Counted from the first letter of the stretch, positions 42,625 to 53,560 are shown. The stretch: DNA of 64,000 bases from Arion vulgaris (GCA_020796225.1 CM036758.1:31961647-32025646), one strand, 5' to 3'. Program-made: numbers and translations. Notes: generated by a model not told the origin, from the sequence alone.

Positions 42625-43630
42625 CTACTGTCGACCGGTGGAACCTGCTTCCTTCCTACAAATACATATCTTAATACATGATTCGTTGAACCAGTGTTTG
42701 ACCATCTTAAGATACCCCATTAATGCAGTTCTGAAGTCCTGGCTGTGTGCTGTAAACACAAAGAAATTGACACAACAGTGGGAAAATGTGAAAAGCGTAA
42801 TAACATTATGTACATCCGGGTAATGTGTGTCTGTGCCCATGTATCTGTCATGTACATGATAGCATATGCCAGGTGTTATTAAGAGGAAGAAGGAACCAAA
42901 AACCAAAACAAGGAGTCGAACGCTCTTAAGGTTATCCTTCAAACCTCCTATACTGATATTAAGTGAGGAAACTTTATCGTCTACTTTATCTGATGTCTTA
43001 ATATAACCAGAGGGTCTTGTTTTATTGACAGCTCGGAGTTGATAACGGGCAATAATTGCCACGTGTACATACATCACTCCCAGGAAAAGGCTAATGGTGA
43101 AGTGAAGGCCTGGATACACTGCATTAAGTTTGATGTCAATCAGATGCTGGTAATTCTTTTCACTTACAACTAAAATATCAATGTTAAGTAACAGAGCCAT
43201 TAGCCAGGCAATTCCAACACCGCTTGCGTTATTTTCGAGAGAGCCATCTGTGGTGTAGGAAAGGTTGACAAATGTAGAACCATCTTTCTAAGGAAACTAG
43301 AAAAATATTTGCGTAGTTAGAAGCGGAGGTGAGTTTACTGAAGAAGATGAACTCTCTGTTTAAGCTTTCACAACTGGTTTCTAAGTGGTTGGTAACCAGA
43401 CTGTATCGGATGCCATGACAGGAGTAGATCATATCGCTTGCAGCAAGGGACGCAATAAATGCGTGAGTTGTCGTTCGTAGACTAGCTCTGCAGCAAATAG
43501 TAAGTAGCAGAATTAAGTTACTAAATACACCGACAACTAGTGTAATGTTTACCAGAACTTTGAACACTTCTGTGATGCTTGTTTCATGAATATCATCGCC
43601 ACAAGGTTGATTATCCGTTTCGTTGATCAT
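42625..43630 (-). CDS. Class A (rhodopsin-like) GPCR, single exon, one frameshift
   Basis: Minus strand, ATG at 43630, stop at 42625; about 335 residues, normal for the class. First frame (133 codons): N-glycosylation site near N3, TM1 about residues 22-46 with the conserved Asn in GVFSNLILL, TM2 with LAASD, Cys87 at the start of TM3, and ERW (115-117) in place of DRY. The frame breaks near 43240. The other frame continues with GVGIAWLMALLLNIDILVV (TM4), TM5 around VYPGLHFTISLFLGVMYVHV, TM6 VRLLVLVFGSFFLLITPG, TM7 ending CVNFFVFTAHSQDFRTAL, where NPxxY has become NFFVF. The tail has CIKICIC, possible palmitoylation sites. No Cys is seen in extracellular loop 2, so the usual disulphide partner of Cys87 is missing. 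It is probably a sensory or peptide receptor of a lineage-specific snail family; the ligand is unknown. One-base assembly error or pseudogene are both open. Confidence 0.88.
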
Positions 43631-43809
43631 TTTATAGATAATTTAACTGTTCTGAAGCTCTTTTTCTTCCTCTTTGCGATCGTTTTCATATGTTTACACT
43701 ATGAGAGAATAAATGACATTCGTTAGAGAGGTAAACACTACTAATGTCTCAATCGATAAACATCATTGAAAGACTTTACATAACATAAGGAAGAATAATT
43801 AACAAAATC
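43631..43809. promoter_or_regulatory. Upstream region of the GPCR
   Basis: AT-rich 180 bp before the ATG, with LINE sequence beginning about 43810. No TATA box at a convincing distance. If the receptor has an upstream non-coding exon, it is not visible. Confidence 0.25.
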
Positions 43810-44325
43810 CAACATATATTCAATAAAATAAAGCACATCATAGGACAAATGGCACCGATTTTGAAATTCGAAAATGTCAACATGAACACTAAAAGAGCAT
43901 TATTCAACACAATCTTTCTCTCAACATTATGTTATCCGTGCCAAACCTGGATGCTGACACCAAACGATATAACAAAAAAACTAGTCACGACAGAGATGAA
44001 GTGTCAACGCAGAATGCTGGGTGTTTCAAGAAGAGATTGGTTTAGAAATGAAGATGTAAGGAAAAAAGTGGGTACAACATCAGTACTGAACTTCATCAAG
44101 AAACAACAAATTAAATGGTTCGACACATAAGCAGATTACCAACAGACAGTGTGCCACAAAGAGCAATCCTCCGTTACAGTGGATACAAAACAAAAGGTGG
44201 ACATAAAAAATAACAGGAAAGTGAAACACACTGTTTATGAAACGCACACACAAACCCGTTCTAGAAATCTCTTCTTATCCTGACACTGTGAGGCAAAACA
44301 AGGTTAGAGAAATGAAGAGACTATG
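43810..44325 (+). mobile_element. LINE C-terminal ORF and 3' UTR (KWFGHIS family)
   Basis: MNTKRALFNTIFLSTLCYPC, QTWMLTPNDITKKLVTTEMK, CQRRMLGVSRRDWFRNED, VGTTSVLNFIKKQQIKWF, then frameshifted 'SRLPTDSVPQRAI' and the 3' UTR ending gtgaggcaaaacaaggttag. The least damaged member of this family in the window (93 codons open). Confidence 0.85.
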
Positions 44326-44610
44326 AGATGGAATGCCTCTAGAAAGATACACGTCAATTGGAGTTTTTTGTGGCTTCTTTATAGCCTGTTATGTAAGCTT
44401 GGTTGATGAAGCCATATTTGGTTGGTGTATGTATGATGGTCAGGACTACAGTATATGCTTTGGAGTCTGTGTTTCAGTCTGACATACACACTGAGCAGGC
44501 GTTATTCTATGCACAAGGAGTTGAATCTGCACTGTCCTGTTCTCAGATGAAAAATTGTTGTGTGCTGTTTTCTGTTGAGTCTGCTGATGAGATCTTGTGA
44601 GTGTTTGATG
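44326..44610 (-). mobile_element. LINE C-terminal/3' end fragment
   Basis: Minus strand: FHLRTGQCRFNSLCIE, then CVCQTETQTPKHIL in another frame, like 6875-7190. Next to, and opposite in orientation to, the previous LINE. Confidence 0.75.
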
Positions 44611-45142
44611 TTGGTTTGTTGCCTCCACAACTGTTTATTTATTTGTTTGTTATGTATCTTGTTCTTAGTTTGGAAACTTAGCAAGTTGTTTAAAATTGTC
44701 GATCTTGGGACACACGAAAAATCAGGAATTTCTGAAACGAAATTAGGTAAATTGCATATACATTTTTAAAAAATGATTATGATTAAAATTACAATATTTA
44801 TTATTTACTTAATTAACAGAATATTACTCCACGGAAACTCATAGGTGCGCAGCCTTCTTCAGTAAAGTCTTGCAGAATATTACTCCACGGAAACTCATAG
44901 GTGCGCACCTTCTTCAGTAAAGTTTTGGGAAAATTGCGTTCCGAAATCTTCGAATCCACCGCCTTCTGTCAGATGCATTTTTTCCAGAGAACTCATAGGA
45001 TTGCTGTCGAGAGTCTGGAGTTCTGCTGGACAATACTATCGCAGATGACGCGTTTCAGAGAAGCTGATTTCTTCAGGAAACTCCGGTGAAGCAGTCAATC
45101 TTCAGCGTTAGAAATTAAAAAACATGTTTTTTAGATATCTGT
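44611..45142. repeat. Unassigned, with a 56-bp tandem duplication
   Basis: gaatattactccacggaaac, tcataggtgcgca and ccttcttcagtaaagt occur twice (about 44818-44873 and 44875-44927). The rest of the stretch is not recognised. Confidence 0.7.
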
Positions 45143-45660
45143 GAGAGTCCCTCTGACGTGGATATATTGCGTTCGCTTCAAACTACAAAAGTGTTGAGTT
45201 AGAATCCAGGATAGAACGATTGACATATTTCCCAATGATTCCTTATCTCAATGCAGGTGAGATCGAGTGAATAGTCCTATCGGAGGCCGATATTGAAGGT
45301 CCCGTGTTCAAGTTGAGCACCTATAAGAACCCATGGAAACTCTTTGAGAGTAGGCTGGAAATTAACTGCCTGTGATAAAAAGTTATTATTAACAATTAAA
45401 ATAAACATCCTGCAACTTTCTACAATTTTCACAATTATATTGGCGACGTTCTACGGAGTTAGTGCACTGCCGCTGAGATCCTCCGGTGCCAGAAACAGAT
45501 CGGAGCAAACATGGTTATTCACCGAAGTGCAATGATGACGTTAAAATATCAATCAATCAATCAGTCAAGACATGCACCGGAGCAGACTTTGCTATTCATA
45601 GAAGTACAATAATGGTAATATCAATCAATCAATTAATCAATCAATCAATCAATGTCTAGA
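45143..45660 (+). mobile_element. SINE-D copy plus extra tail
   Basis: Head gagtccctctgacgtggata, then ctatcggaggccgatattg, 'aagaacccatgg', acgttctacggagttagtgc, ttattcaccgaagtgcaatg and an (AATC)n tail. A second truncated tail copy (cagactttgctattcatag, agtacaataatgg, (AATC)n) follows at 45560-45655. Confidence 0.85.
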
Positions 45661-45959
45661 TACATTAAGCATTCATACCTCAGTGGAATGTCAATGGAAC
45701 GTGCAAGCATCTGACATTGTTACATATGACTGAATAGAGCATTGTACTTGAGGACTGACAGATCAACTAGGACATTGTTAAGTGGAACATTGTTAACAGA
45801 CTTGTTGACATAAAGACGTGCCATGTAAAGAGAATAAATAACTGTGACATTGTTACATATGACTGAAGGAGCTTGACAAGGACAGATCCAACTAGAGACG
45901 TGCTAGTGGAACTATATTAAAACAACTTGTTGACATAAAACGTGCCAGGGAAAAGAATA
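45661..45959. other. Short internal duplication, otherwise unassigned
   Basis: acattgttacatatgactga occurs at 45715 and 45848, each followed by related sequence with 'ttgttgacataaa'. No gene. Confidence 0.6.
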
Positions 45960-46205
45960 AATAATTTGGGAGTCTCCGTGCCTTGCGTTCCGAATGTCGT
46001 GGATTCGAATCCCAACCACGCCGTTCTGTTCGGGTTTGTATATTTTGTAGAGATCCTAGGACTGTTGCAGGGGCTACGGAGTTCGGACTTTGTGTAATAA
46101 TTTCGGCAGATGGCGTACCATTTCTGCGCAGAGGGACCGAACGATATGGGATAAGCTCCAGTGCAATGAAGTCCATCCTTCAGAAGAAACTCATTTAAGA
46201 AGAAA
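45960..46205 (+). mobile_element. SINE-E copy
   Basis: gtcgtggattcgaatcccaa (B box), then ggactgttgcaggggctacg, gagttcggactttgtgtaat, aatttcggcagatggcgtac and gtgcaatgaagtccatcctt. The A-box part is shortened. Confidence 0.85.
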
Positions 46206-46239
46206 TCAAATTCACCATGGGCGCTACTTCTATTGTCTC

Positions 46240-46550
46240 TCAAGACTATAGGATGTCATCATCATCATTATAATCGTCATCATCACAGTCATCATCATCA
46301 TCGTCATCAGCATTACTATTAACACCATCATCACCATTATCATCATCATAATCATCATTATCGTCATCGTCGCCATCATAATCATCGATATCATCAACAT
46401 CATCACTATCATCATCACCATTATCGACATCACCATCACCATCACCATCGTCATCATCATCATCATCAGCATCATAATAATAATAATCATCATCACCATT
46501 ATCACCATTATCATCATCACCATTATCATCATCACCTATCAAAACCCCTA
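46240..46550. repeat. (ATC/ATT)n trinucleotide array
   Basis: About 300 bp of impure cat/atc/att triplets. The minus-strand ORFs (Asp-only or Met/Ile-only) are triplet artefacts. Confidence 0.97.
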
Positions 46551-46589
46551 GCATGACAGTTCTTCTGGTTAAAGCATCAGGGCTGTCTC

Positions 46590-48370
46590 TAACTCTAGTC
46601 TGTGACGCCCCATGCCCTTAGGGCAGCAACAAATGCACGCAACTTTTCTCTATTTTTGACCGTCCTCTGTATTGTGTTCCATCTATGATTCATTTCTTTC
46701 AGTTCTTGTTCTACTGTTCTCCTCCAGGCCGTTTTGTGTCTTACCCTCTGGTGTCCACATTTTTCATCAGTGAGTTAGTTTCCATGCGTATCACGTGTTC
46801 GATCCACCTGCATCATCTATTTTGTATGAATGTGCTCATATTCTCTTGTTGACACTGTGTCAACAAGACACAGTTTGATGTCAACAAGGATTGAGAAATT
46901 ATTAGGAGAAGTGAAAGATAAAAGCGAAAAACAAAATCTATATCTCAATGTGGCAAAAACAAAAATAATGACAACAGATAAAACGAACATGACAAAAGAT
47001 ATTTTTATCAATGGAGAGAAAGTAGAAAATGTGAACAGTTTTGAATATCTTGGTTCACTGCTAACAACAGATGGAAATGGAATGAAGGAAATTAAAAGAA
47101 GAACAAACATGGCTTTACAAAAAATTAAACAACTCAAACAATATGGAACGCAACTGATAAAAACAGATCAGAATACTAAGAGCATGCATATTCCCAGTGG
47201 CAACGTATAGGTGTGAAGCATGGGCATTCAATAAAGCAGTGGAAAACATATATGTGCTTTTGAATATAAGTGTTACAGAAGAGTCCTTCGTATATCTTTA
47301 ACAGAGAAGAGAACAAATAGGTCTATCCAGAAAGAATTCAAAATCAAAGAAAACTGGCTGATGCTACAAATAAGAAAGAGAAAATTGAGATATTTTGGAC
47401 ATATAAAAAGACATGAAGGTCTGGAAAAGACCATCATGGAAGGATGCATACCGGCAAAGAGAAGAAGAGGAAGACCACGGAGAAGATAGATTCAGGATGT
47501 AACTGATGGTTTGAACATGACAGCTGCAGAGGCAGAACATCTGGCCTATGAGAGATAGAAATTCCGGAGGACTGTTGGGGTGGCAAAGTTCTGCTCAGGC
47601 AGTTCTTGGTTAGAAAGTATTTGGACAAAATACGAGTAAGATCTTTCATGAGTATGAAAGGTGGAGAGTTTAGACATATATTGTTCTATCATTCTCCAAC
47701 ATTCTGTTTAGTATAGTAAAGTTGATAGCACACAACTGTGGCATATATTAATCTTAGTTCTGATGTTGTATTAGGCAGATTTTCAGAAGGTCTGAAGGAT
47801 CATGAATGCACTTTGTTCATTACTTAGTTTACTTTTAATGTCAGATCCAGCCACTCCTCCGTGCTGATAACACTTCTATGTTATGTGAAAGTAGTTGAAT
47901 TTGGAAGGATTTTATCTTCGAGTTTGTCTAGTCCTGGGGGTGGCGATGTTCAGAGTCATCATTTAAGTTTATATCTGATTGATTTTCAACCCAACAATCA
48001 GACTGTACTGGTTAAGGCGGCAAGTCTTTTATTGGTTTAGGTTTATGTGTGTGAGAGAGAAGTGTGATGTCATCAGCAAAATCTAGGTCTTCCCAGGTGG
48101 TTCTGAGAGTTCATCTGATACCTCTTGCCTTATCTTCAGTTATTTTACGCATCACCCAATCTCTGACAATGTTGAATAGTAGAGTTGACATTACACATCC
48201 TTGTCGTACGCGCCTGTTTTGACTTCATACTTAACTCGGCAGTTTCAACACTGCATGTAAATCTACTGTAGCAGTTGTTTATGATGTTTATAGAACACAG
48301 TGGCATTCCATACCATCTTAGAATACGCCAAAGACTTTCGTGGTGAATGCTAACAACTGCCTTTTTAAAT
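46590..48370 (-). mobile_element. Second copy of the 9.5-11.7 kb LINE, split by another LINE
   Basis: Left part 46600-46860 (gtgacgccccatgcccttag, agggcagcaacaaatgc, ctattttgta...tgtgctcatattctcttgtt) and right part 47600-48370 (gtatgaaaggtggagagttt, cagatccagccactcctcc, tgatgtcatcagcaaaatct, gcatcacccaatctctgac) align collinearly with 9490-10560 in the same orientation. Heavily mutated. Confidence 0.85.
46862..47600 (+). mobile_element. LINE RT-thumb to C-terminus inserted in the LINE above
   Basis: Plus strand: NLYLNVAKTKIMTTDKTN, FINGEKVENVNSFEYLGSLL, TTDGNGMKEIKRRTNMALQK (126 codons open), then with breaks 'KRKLRYFGHIKRHEGLEKTI', 'RRRGRPRRR' and 'GGVAKFCS'. Related to 41836-42580. Confidence 0.85.
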
Positions 48371-48869
48371 TTCCGAGGCTCATGCCCTCCTCCCTGTCCT
48401 ATACAGCCCTAAAAAGCGATATTATAGGCAATAACGACATTTTAAAAATAATCTCCGTTTCTATATGGTATAAGTGTCAAATTTTTGAACTTATAATACA
48501 AAATAAGACATGAAGAAAATATGATACAGATGCCCATCACTGTTTTTATAATCTTACCATAAAACGTCATCAGAAAATGGAACAAACGTCTGGCCAGGAA
48601 ACAGACGTTAAACAATACACATGTTATCACGCAGTTTGAGAACGTTATCTAATATTGCGTTAGTTTAAATATTTGTTTTCCAAAGCTGGACTATTTATTA
48701 AAACGTGGAAGTTATGTAGTTCTGATTAGTGAACTAGTCACAGAATCAACCAGCGTTTCTCAAACTATTTACCGCTGAACCCTATTTTTTCGTAGGAAAA
48801 GTCAATAGGCTCCGTGAAAATATGCCACGCCATCGTATTCTATCAACCTTAATGGTGGTGATAATTCTC
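48371..48869. other. Unassigned, with a hAT-like end
   Basis: At 48752 cagcgtttctcaaac, followed by taccgctgaaccc, resembles one hAT terminus like that at 15691, but no partner end or duplication was found. (CT)n lies at 48862-48888. Confidence 0.4.
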
Positions 48870-49150
48870 TCTCTCTCTCTCTCTCTCATGCCTTTTTAAC
48901 CCCGATTGGAACATAGGCCCTCATCCATCTCATACCAAGTCTGTCTTTAGCTATCTCATGCAGCTTCCTCCTGCTCTTCTGTATATTGTTGATCTCTGTC
49001 TCCAAATCTCGTTTCCGTGAATTTCTTCTAGGCCTCCCTCTATTTCGCTTTTCCTGTGGGCTCCAGTAAAGGGCATTTCTTGTTATATTCTCCTCAAATT
49101 TTCTCAGGGTGGGTACTATCCAGCGCCAACGCCTTTTTTAAACTTCTTGG
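48870..49150 (-). mobile_element. LINE C-terminal fragment
   Basis: Minus strand: RWIVPTLRKFEENITRNALY, WSPQEKRNRGRPRRNSRKR, DLETEINNIQKSRRKLHEIA and KDRLGMRWMRAYVPIGVKKA, an uninterrupted ORF2 tail. Confidence 0.82.
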
Positions 49151-49194
49151 TACACTGAAATCTGTCTTGTTCTCTCTATAAGCTCTACATTTGT

Positions 49195-49770
49195 GACCAT
49201 ATCATACCATTTCAATTTCGCTTGTCTTCACAAACATCAGTTGATGAATGTTTACCATTTATGCGTTATTATTTTAGTCGTTCTCCATGTTCCTGGCCCA
49301 TACAGAAGAACTGTTTTCAATCAATCAAGTGTCATGCCTAACGGAGTAAGTCTCTCTACACTTCTCCTCTCTCTCTCTCTCTCTCTTTGGAGCTCTGACG
49401 TCGATCTTTTATCGAACCACCATGTCAGACCATCCAACATCCTCTCTCTCTCTGTCTTCCACTATCTTTCCTTCTCTGAATTTTACCTGTTGTCACAAAA
49501 TGTTCTAAACTTCTCTTCGCATTATATGCCTGAAAAGACTTGATTGTCTGATTCTTATTGCTTTGATAAGGTTTCTTTGTGTGCAGGTCTGATTTGGAAC
49601 CTCCACATTTGTTTTCTTCGCTGTCCATGAAATTTTCAGCATTCTTCTGTAAAATGATCTCCAGTGAATGAAGTGGTTTCCAATGATCGTATTGTTTGTT
49701 CATTGTCCATGATTCCCTGCCATACATAAGTATGGGTTCAATATATCACTGGAGTACTCGTTTCCGCAGT
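49195..49770 (-). mobile_element. LINE C-terminal fragment (ESWTMNKQ family)
   Basis: Minus strand 49425-49727: MYGRESWTMNKQYDHWKPLH, KPYQSNKNQTIKSFQAYNAK, RSLEHFVTTGKIQRRKDSGR, QRERG. Related pieces lie at 51090-51515 and 53610-53960. (CT)n occurs inside it near 49370. The left part (49195-49340) repeats sequence of 19745-19880. Confidence 0.8.
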
Positions 49771-49838
49771 GTTAGTGGTAGTGAATTCACGCATAATGTG
49801 TTTTTCATTTTCATAAAAGTTGCTTTAGCATGAGCTAT

Positions 49839-50040
49839 TGCCCGTCTGCCCAGCGTGTTCGTAGCGCGTTGGACTACAGGTGACTATCCTCTGTGTGTGC
49901 GGGTTCAATTCCGCGGATGGCAGAAAAAGCCACAGATTCCCAGATTTACGGTGTTCGTGGCACCGAACCGAAAGGTTACGATGTCCATGGCACCGAGCCG
50001 AAGAGCTGAAAAGCTCAAGTGCTTCTGGATCGGAAAAAAA
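49839..50040 (+). mobile_element. SINE-F, reference copy with TSD
   Basis: gcccagcgtgttcgtagcgc (A-box region), gtgcgggttcaattccgcgg (B box), a gtggcaccgaaccgaaaggt and atggcaccgagccgaagagc pair, and the tail gaaaagctcaagtgcttctg, gatcgg, A-run. Flanked by agcatgagctatt (49827-49839 and about 50039-50051). The last ~45 bp match the 3' end of the LINE at 35440-39530. Confidence 0.92.
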
Positions 50041-50099
50041 GCATGAGCTATTCTACTCCTACTTTAACAGTCTAATTTGTTTTGGTAATAATTAATTAC

Positions 50100-50545
50100 T
50101 CTGTACTACCAGAGCCAAACTAGGGCACTGACAAAAAATAAACAAGAAAGAAACTTACCACATGTGAAATGAGATGCTTGAGGAAAGCAGTAAATAAAAA
50201 GAAGAGACCATATCAGAAATGAGGAAATTAGAAGAACAGTCGGAACAACACCTGCTATTAGATTAATTGAAAAACAGAGACTCAAATGGTTTGGCCACTT
50301 GGTGAGAATGAACCCATGTTGCAAGAGCGTACAGCGTGAAAATTGAATCATCAAAAGGAAGGGGCAGACCAAGAAAAAGATGGATTGATGGAGTTACATA
50401 CATCTTACAACTTTACATTACCGCAGCATATCAAGCGGCCGAGCGTGCACAATCTCGGAAACCGATCATCAGATAAACCTGCTACACATAAAGGCAAAAA
50501 AGGCAGAGAAGGACAGAACAAGAAAGAAAGAAAGATAATTAATGA
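50100..50545 (+). mobile_element. LINE C-terminal ORF fragment
   Basis: ccagagccaaactagggcac opens the same segment as 22083. Frameshifted words include 'RRTVGTTPAIRLIEKQRLKW', 'FGHLVRMNP', 'SSKGRGRPRKRWIDGVTYI', and a lysine-rich end with agaacaagaaagaaagaaag. Same family as 22042-22504. Confidence 0.8.
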
Positions 50546-51089
50546 ACTAACAACAAATGTATTATAAAACACTTATACTATATCACATTGTTTCGGCAGC
50601 ACAGTATCGTGGTCTTCTGTATTTGTCTTTCCCTTCTCGAAAGGCTTGAAGGATGCATTTCTGCATCTGTTGAAATCTTCTTCGAATGCTCCATATCGAC
50701 CCCTTATTAACCACTCTTTGTGATTTGTATGTGATCCGAGCCGAAGAGCGAGTGTATGTGGTGCCAGTTATGCGCCTACAAGTAGGCAAGCACGTTCGAT
50801 TTCTGCGACGCTTTTTATTTACTAGGATAGTTTCTTTAGGTCCCTACCTTAGACATGCCTCTTACGACATGCCTTGTATGTCGCAGTGTTACTATTCTTT
50901 GCTTCCTTTGTGCCCTGGCAACACAATGGCGAAAAGTCAGAAGAGATGAAATCAGAGAAATGTAGTCAACCAGTATAAATAGATCAGTAACATGTATTAA
51001 GGGACACCTGCTTGGAAAGGGGGGCTGAGCACCTATGGGTCTGCCCGAAGTACTCTCACTTCGGTTCATTAACCAGTTTTAAAAAAACT
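50546..51089. other. Unassigned repeats
   Basis: Around 50870 tctt-acgacatgccttgtat and gcagtgttactattctttgc resemble part of SINE-A in reverse but strongly altered. No gene. Confidence 0.4.
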
Positions 51090-51523
51090 AGTATGTAGAG
51101 ACCATCATCATCAGGTGCCGTGCCGGCTGGCGTAGGCGATCATGGATCTCCACAAATCTCTGTCGTTGGTGTTTGCTACGTCTTAGATGTTGACGTTCTT
51201 CCGTGCCATGAAGTCAGGCTTTGAAACATTTTCTCTCTCTCTGTCTTCCTTTGTCTCGTTTCCCCTCGATTTTACCGGTTGTTACAATGTGTTATAAACT
51301 TCCCTTCTCATCACATGCCCGAAAAATGATGTCTGTCTCTTTCTTATATTGATGATAAGCTTTCTCTGTATCTTGGCCTCATTCAACCCATCCACATTAG
51401 ACATCAGTCCATGGGATTCTCATCATTCTTCTGTAAAACCACATCTCTGTGGCCCACATAGATTTTTCAATCTGTTTGTTTATTGTAAATGACTCTAATC
51501 CGTATGTCAGTATTGGTCCTATG
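51090..51523 (-). mobile_element. LINE C-terminal fragment (ESWTMNKQ family)
   Basis: Minus strand words 'YNKQIEKSMWATEMWFYRRM', 'MRIPWTD', 'HIVTTGKIEGKRDKGRQRER' and 'QRFVEIHDRLRQP'. The hAT element at 51524 interrupts its upstream side. Confidence 0.75.
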
Positions 51524-52579
51524 CAGGGGCGGCTGGTCATTAATAGCCAGTGGGGCTCGGGCCTACACAAAATGAGTAACGTGTACTTATTTGATATTGT
51601 TCATAATTATTACTTTTAATTTGACACTAATTAGCTTTGAAAATTGAATATATAGCACTAAAATATACATATTATATCATAACAATATAAAATATCATTT
51701 AAAAAAATAGTATATCCAGTCTGAAATTCAGTGTCTCTAATGCTTCACGCATTTCCAGCGCACTTTTTGTAGGGTCGTTAGAAATGGGGACTATCTAGAC
51801 CATCTGGCAATATAGAAATCTCTGACCTTTGAACTCTACCTCCAATGATAATTGTCACAGACAATTACGTCATTTTAATTCACCGAAAGTTAAATTCTTA
51901 CCCGGTATACCAATTGCGCAGTTACATATGGTTTCTTGCATTTAAATAGTCCGTTTGAACCACGACCGATTGAATTCGAGTTATATATAAAAATAGTCGA
52001 AAATTATAAAAAAGGAATATAAATAAGTAACTAACCATTATTAGAATAGTTTACGGTAATCGCCCGTTCCATCAATATACATCTATCTACAATGGACTTT
52101 AATTTAAAGTTAATAATCTGAAAAAATTAAATTTGCCAATTATTATTTGTCAACTTCCACTGAATCTCTGTTGTATCAGGTTTTTCTGGCAACCGGAATG
52201 AGGGACATTTTAATCTTATCGGTCAACCGACAAATATCTTGTATAAGTAAAGCTGTTACTTGGTGAGCTCAGTTTTTGTACCTTAGTTATATGCTAGATA
52301 TTCTAGTTGTTGTTGTTGCCTAACGACCAGGAATTGTGAGTTTTAGGAGTTATGAGTCACCACGAGAAAGTGGGGTAGGGTCTTGACCAGCTCACTGACT
52401 CTGGCGAGGCGCTGTCCCTTTTTCTTTTTTGTGCCTACGGACTCAGATCATAAAGGGGGAATAACTTTTGGAAAGGAAAATTATAATAAATACTAAAATA
52501 TGACCTCACCCAACAACCATGAACTTTCCGAAAAGTTTTGTCTGGTCTCACCAACAAAAATGACCACGTGCCGCCACTG
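51524..52579. mobile_element. Non-autonomous hAT-like element, 1,056 bp
   Basis: Ends caggggcggctgg and, read inward from the right, cagtggcggcacgtgg: a shared CAG-GGCGGC terminus. Flanks gtcctatg (51516-51523) and gttctatg (52580-52587) match at 7 of 8 bases, the size expected of hAT. The interior is AT-rich and non-coding. Confidence 0.75.
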
Positions 52580-52587
52580 GTTCTATG

Positions 52588-52968
52588 TAGCACTGTATAA
52601 CTCTCATTCTGATCGCAATTGTAGAGACAGATGTTATTACGAAGGTCCATCAAAAGTAAAATATTTTAGAACCGCTAAAGCAATACGCGGAAGGATATCT
52701 CTTTTTTTTTTTTTTTTTTTGCAGAAAGGGACTATTTGCAACATCACGAGACAGCGTTAACAAGCTGTAATGGAGATAGTGTCGTCCATTAAATTAAAAT
52801 AGTTAACAAACACTGCGGACCATGTTAAGTGTTTGTGAATACTATTAGTCCAGAGATAGTGATGGCTACTCTATTGAAATATTTTGAGTGTATTATATTT
52901 CATTGATTATATTAGAAGGTTTTAACTTGCAGCAGACGAGATATAGATAATGCATAGTGTCAATGTAT
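52588..52968. other. No gene seen
   Basis: AT-rich with a T-run at 52702-52721. Confidence 0.45.
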
Positions 52969-53560
52969 GGTCCGTCTCGCCCTGGGTCGGTTTCTTTCTA
53001 TCTCTCTCGCTTCATGTGCAAGAATACTTCGGTAACATCCGTCTCGCCTTGGGTCGGTTTCTTTCTATCTCTCTCGCTTCATGTACAAGAATACTTCGGT
53101 AACATCCGTCTCGCTCTGGGTCGGTTTCTTTCTATCTCTCTCGCTTCATGTACAAGAATACTTCGGTAGCATCCGTCTCGCTCTGGGTCGGTTTCTTTCT
53201 ATCTCTCTCGCTTCATGTACAAGAATACTTCGGTAACATCCGTCTCGCTCTGGGTCGGTTTCTTTCTATCTCTCTCGCTTCATGTACAAGAATACTTCGG
53301 TAACATCCGTCTCGCTCTGGGTCGGTTTCTTTCTATCTCTCTCGCTTCATGTACAAGAATACTTCGGTAGCATCCGTCTCGCTCTGGGTCGGTTTCTTTC
53401 TATCTCTCTCGCTTCATGTACAAGAATACTTCGGTAACATCCGTCTCGCCTTGGGTCGGTTTCTCTCATCTCTCGCTTCATGTAGAATACTTCGGTAGCA
53501 TCCGTCTCGCTCTGGGTCGGTTTCTTTCTATCTCTCTCGCTTCATGTACAAGAATACTTG
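52969..53560. repeat. 67-bp satellite, about nine copies
   Basis: Unit: gtctcgctctgggtcggttt, ctttctatctctctcgcttc, atgtacaagaatacttcggt and aacatcc. The 'ggtaac/ggtagc' variant goes aac, aac, agc, aac, aac, agc, aac, agc, so units largely recur in threes (201 bp). One unit near 53460 is shortened. Confidence 0.96.

Noticed and set aside
46230..46554. Asp-rich and Met/Ile-rich ORFs
   Set aside because: Produced by an impure trinucleotide repeat.
48752..48880. A further hAT element
   Set aside because: Only one terminus-like motif; no opposite end or 8-bp duplication found.
49839..49915. Possible functional tRNA gene
   Set aside because: A and B boxes are present, but the sequence is the head of SINE-F: it recurs with the same downstream body and has target duplications. 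No acceptor-stem pairing was evident.
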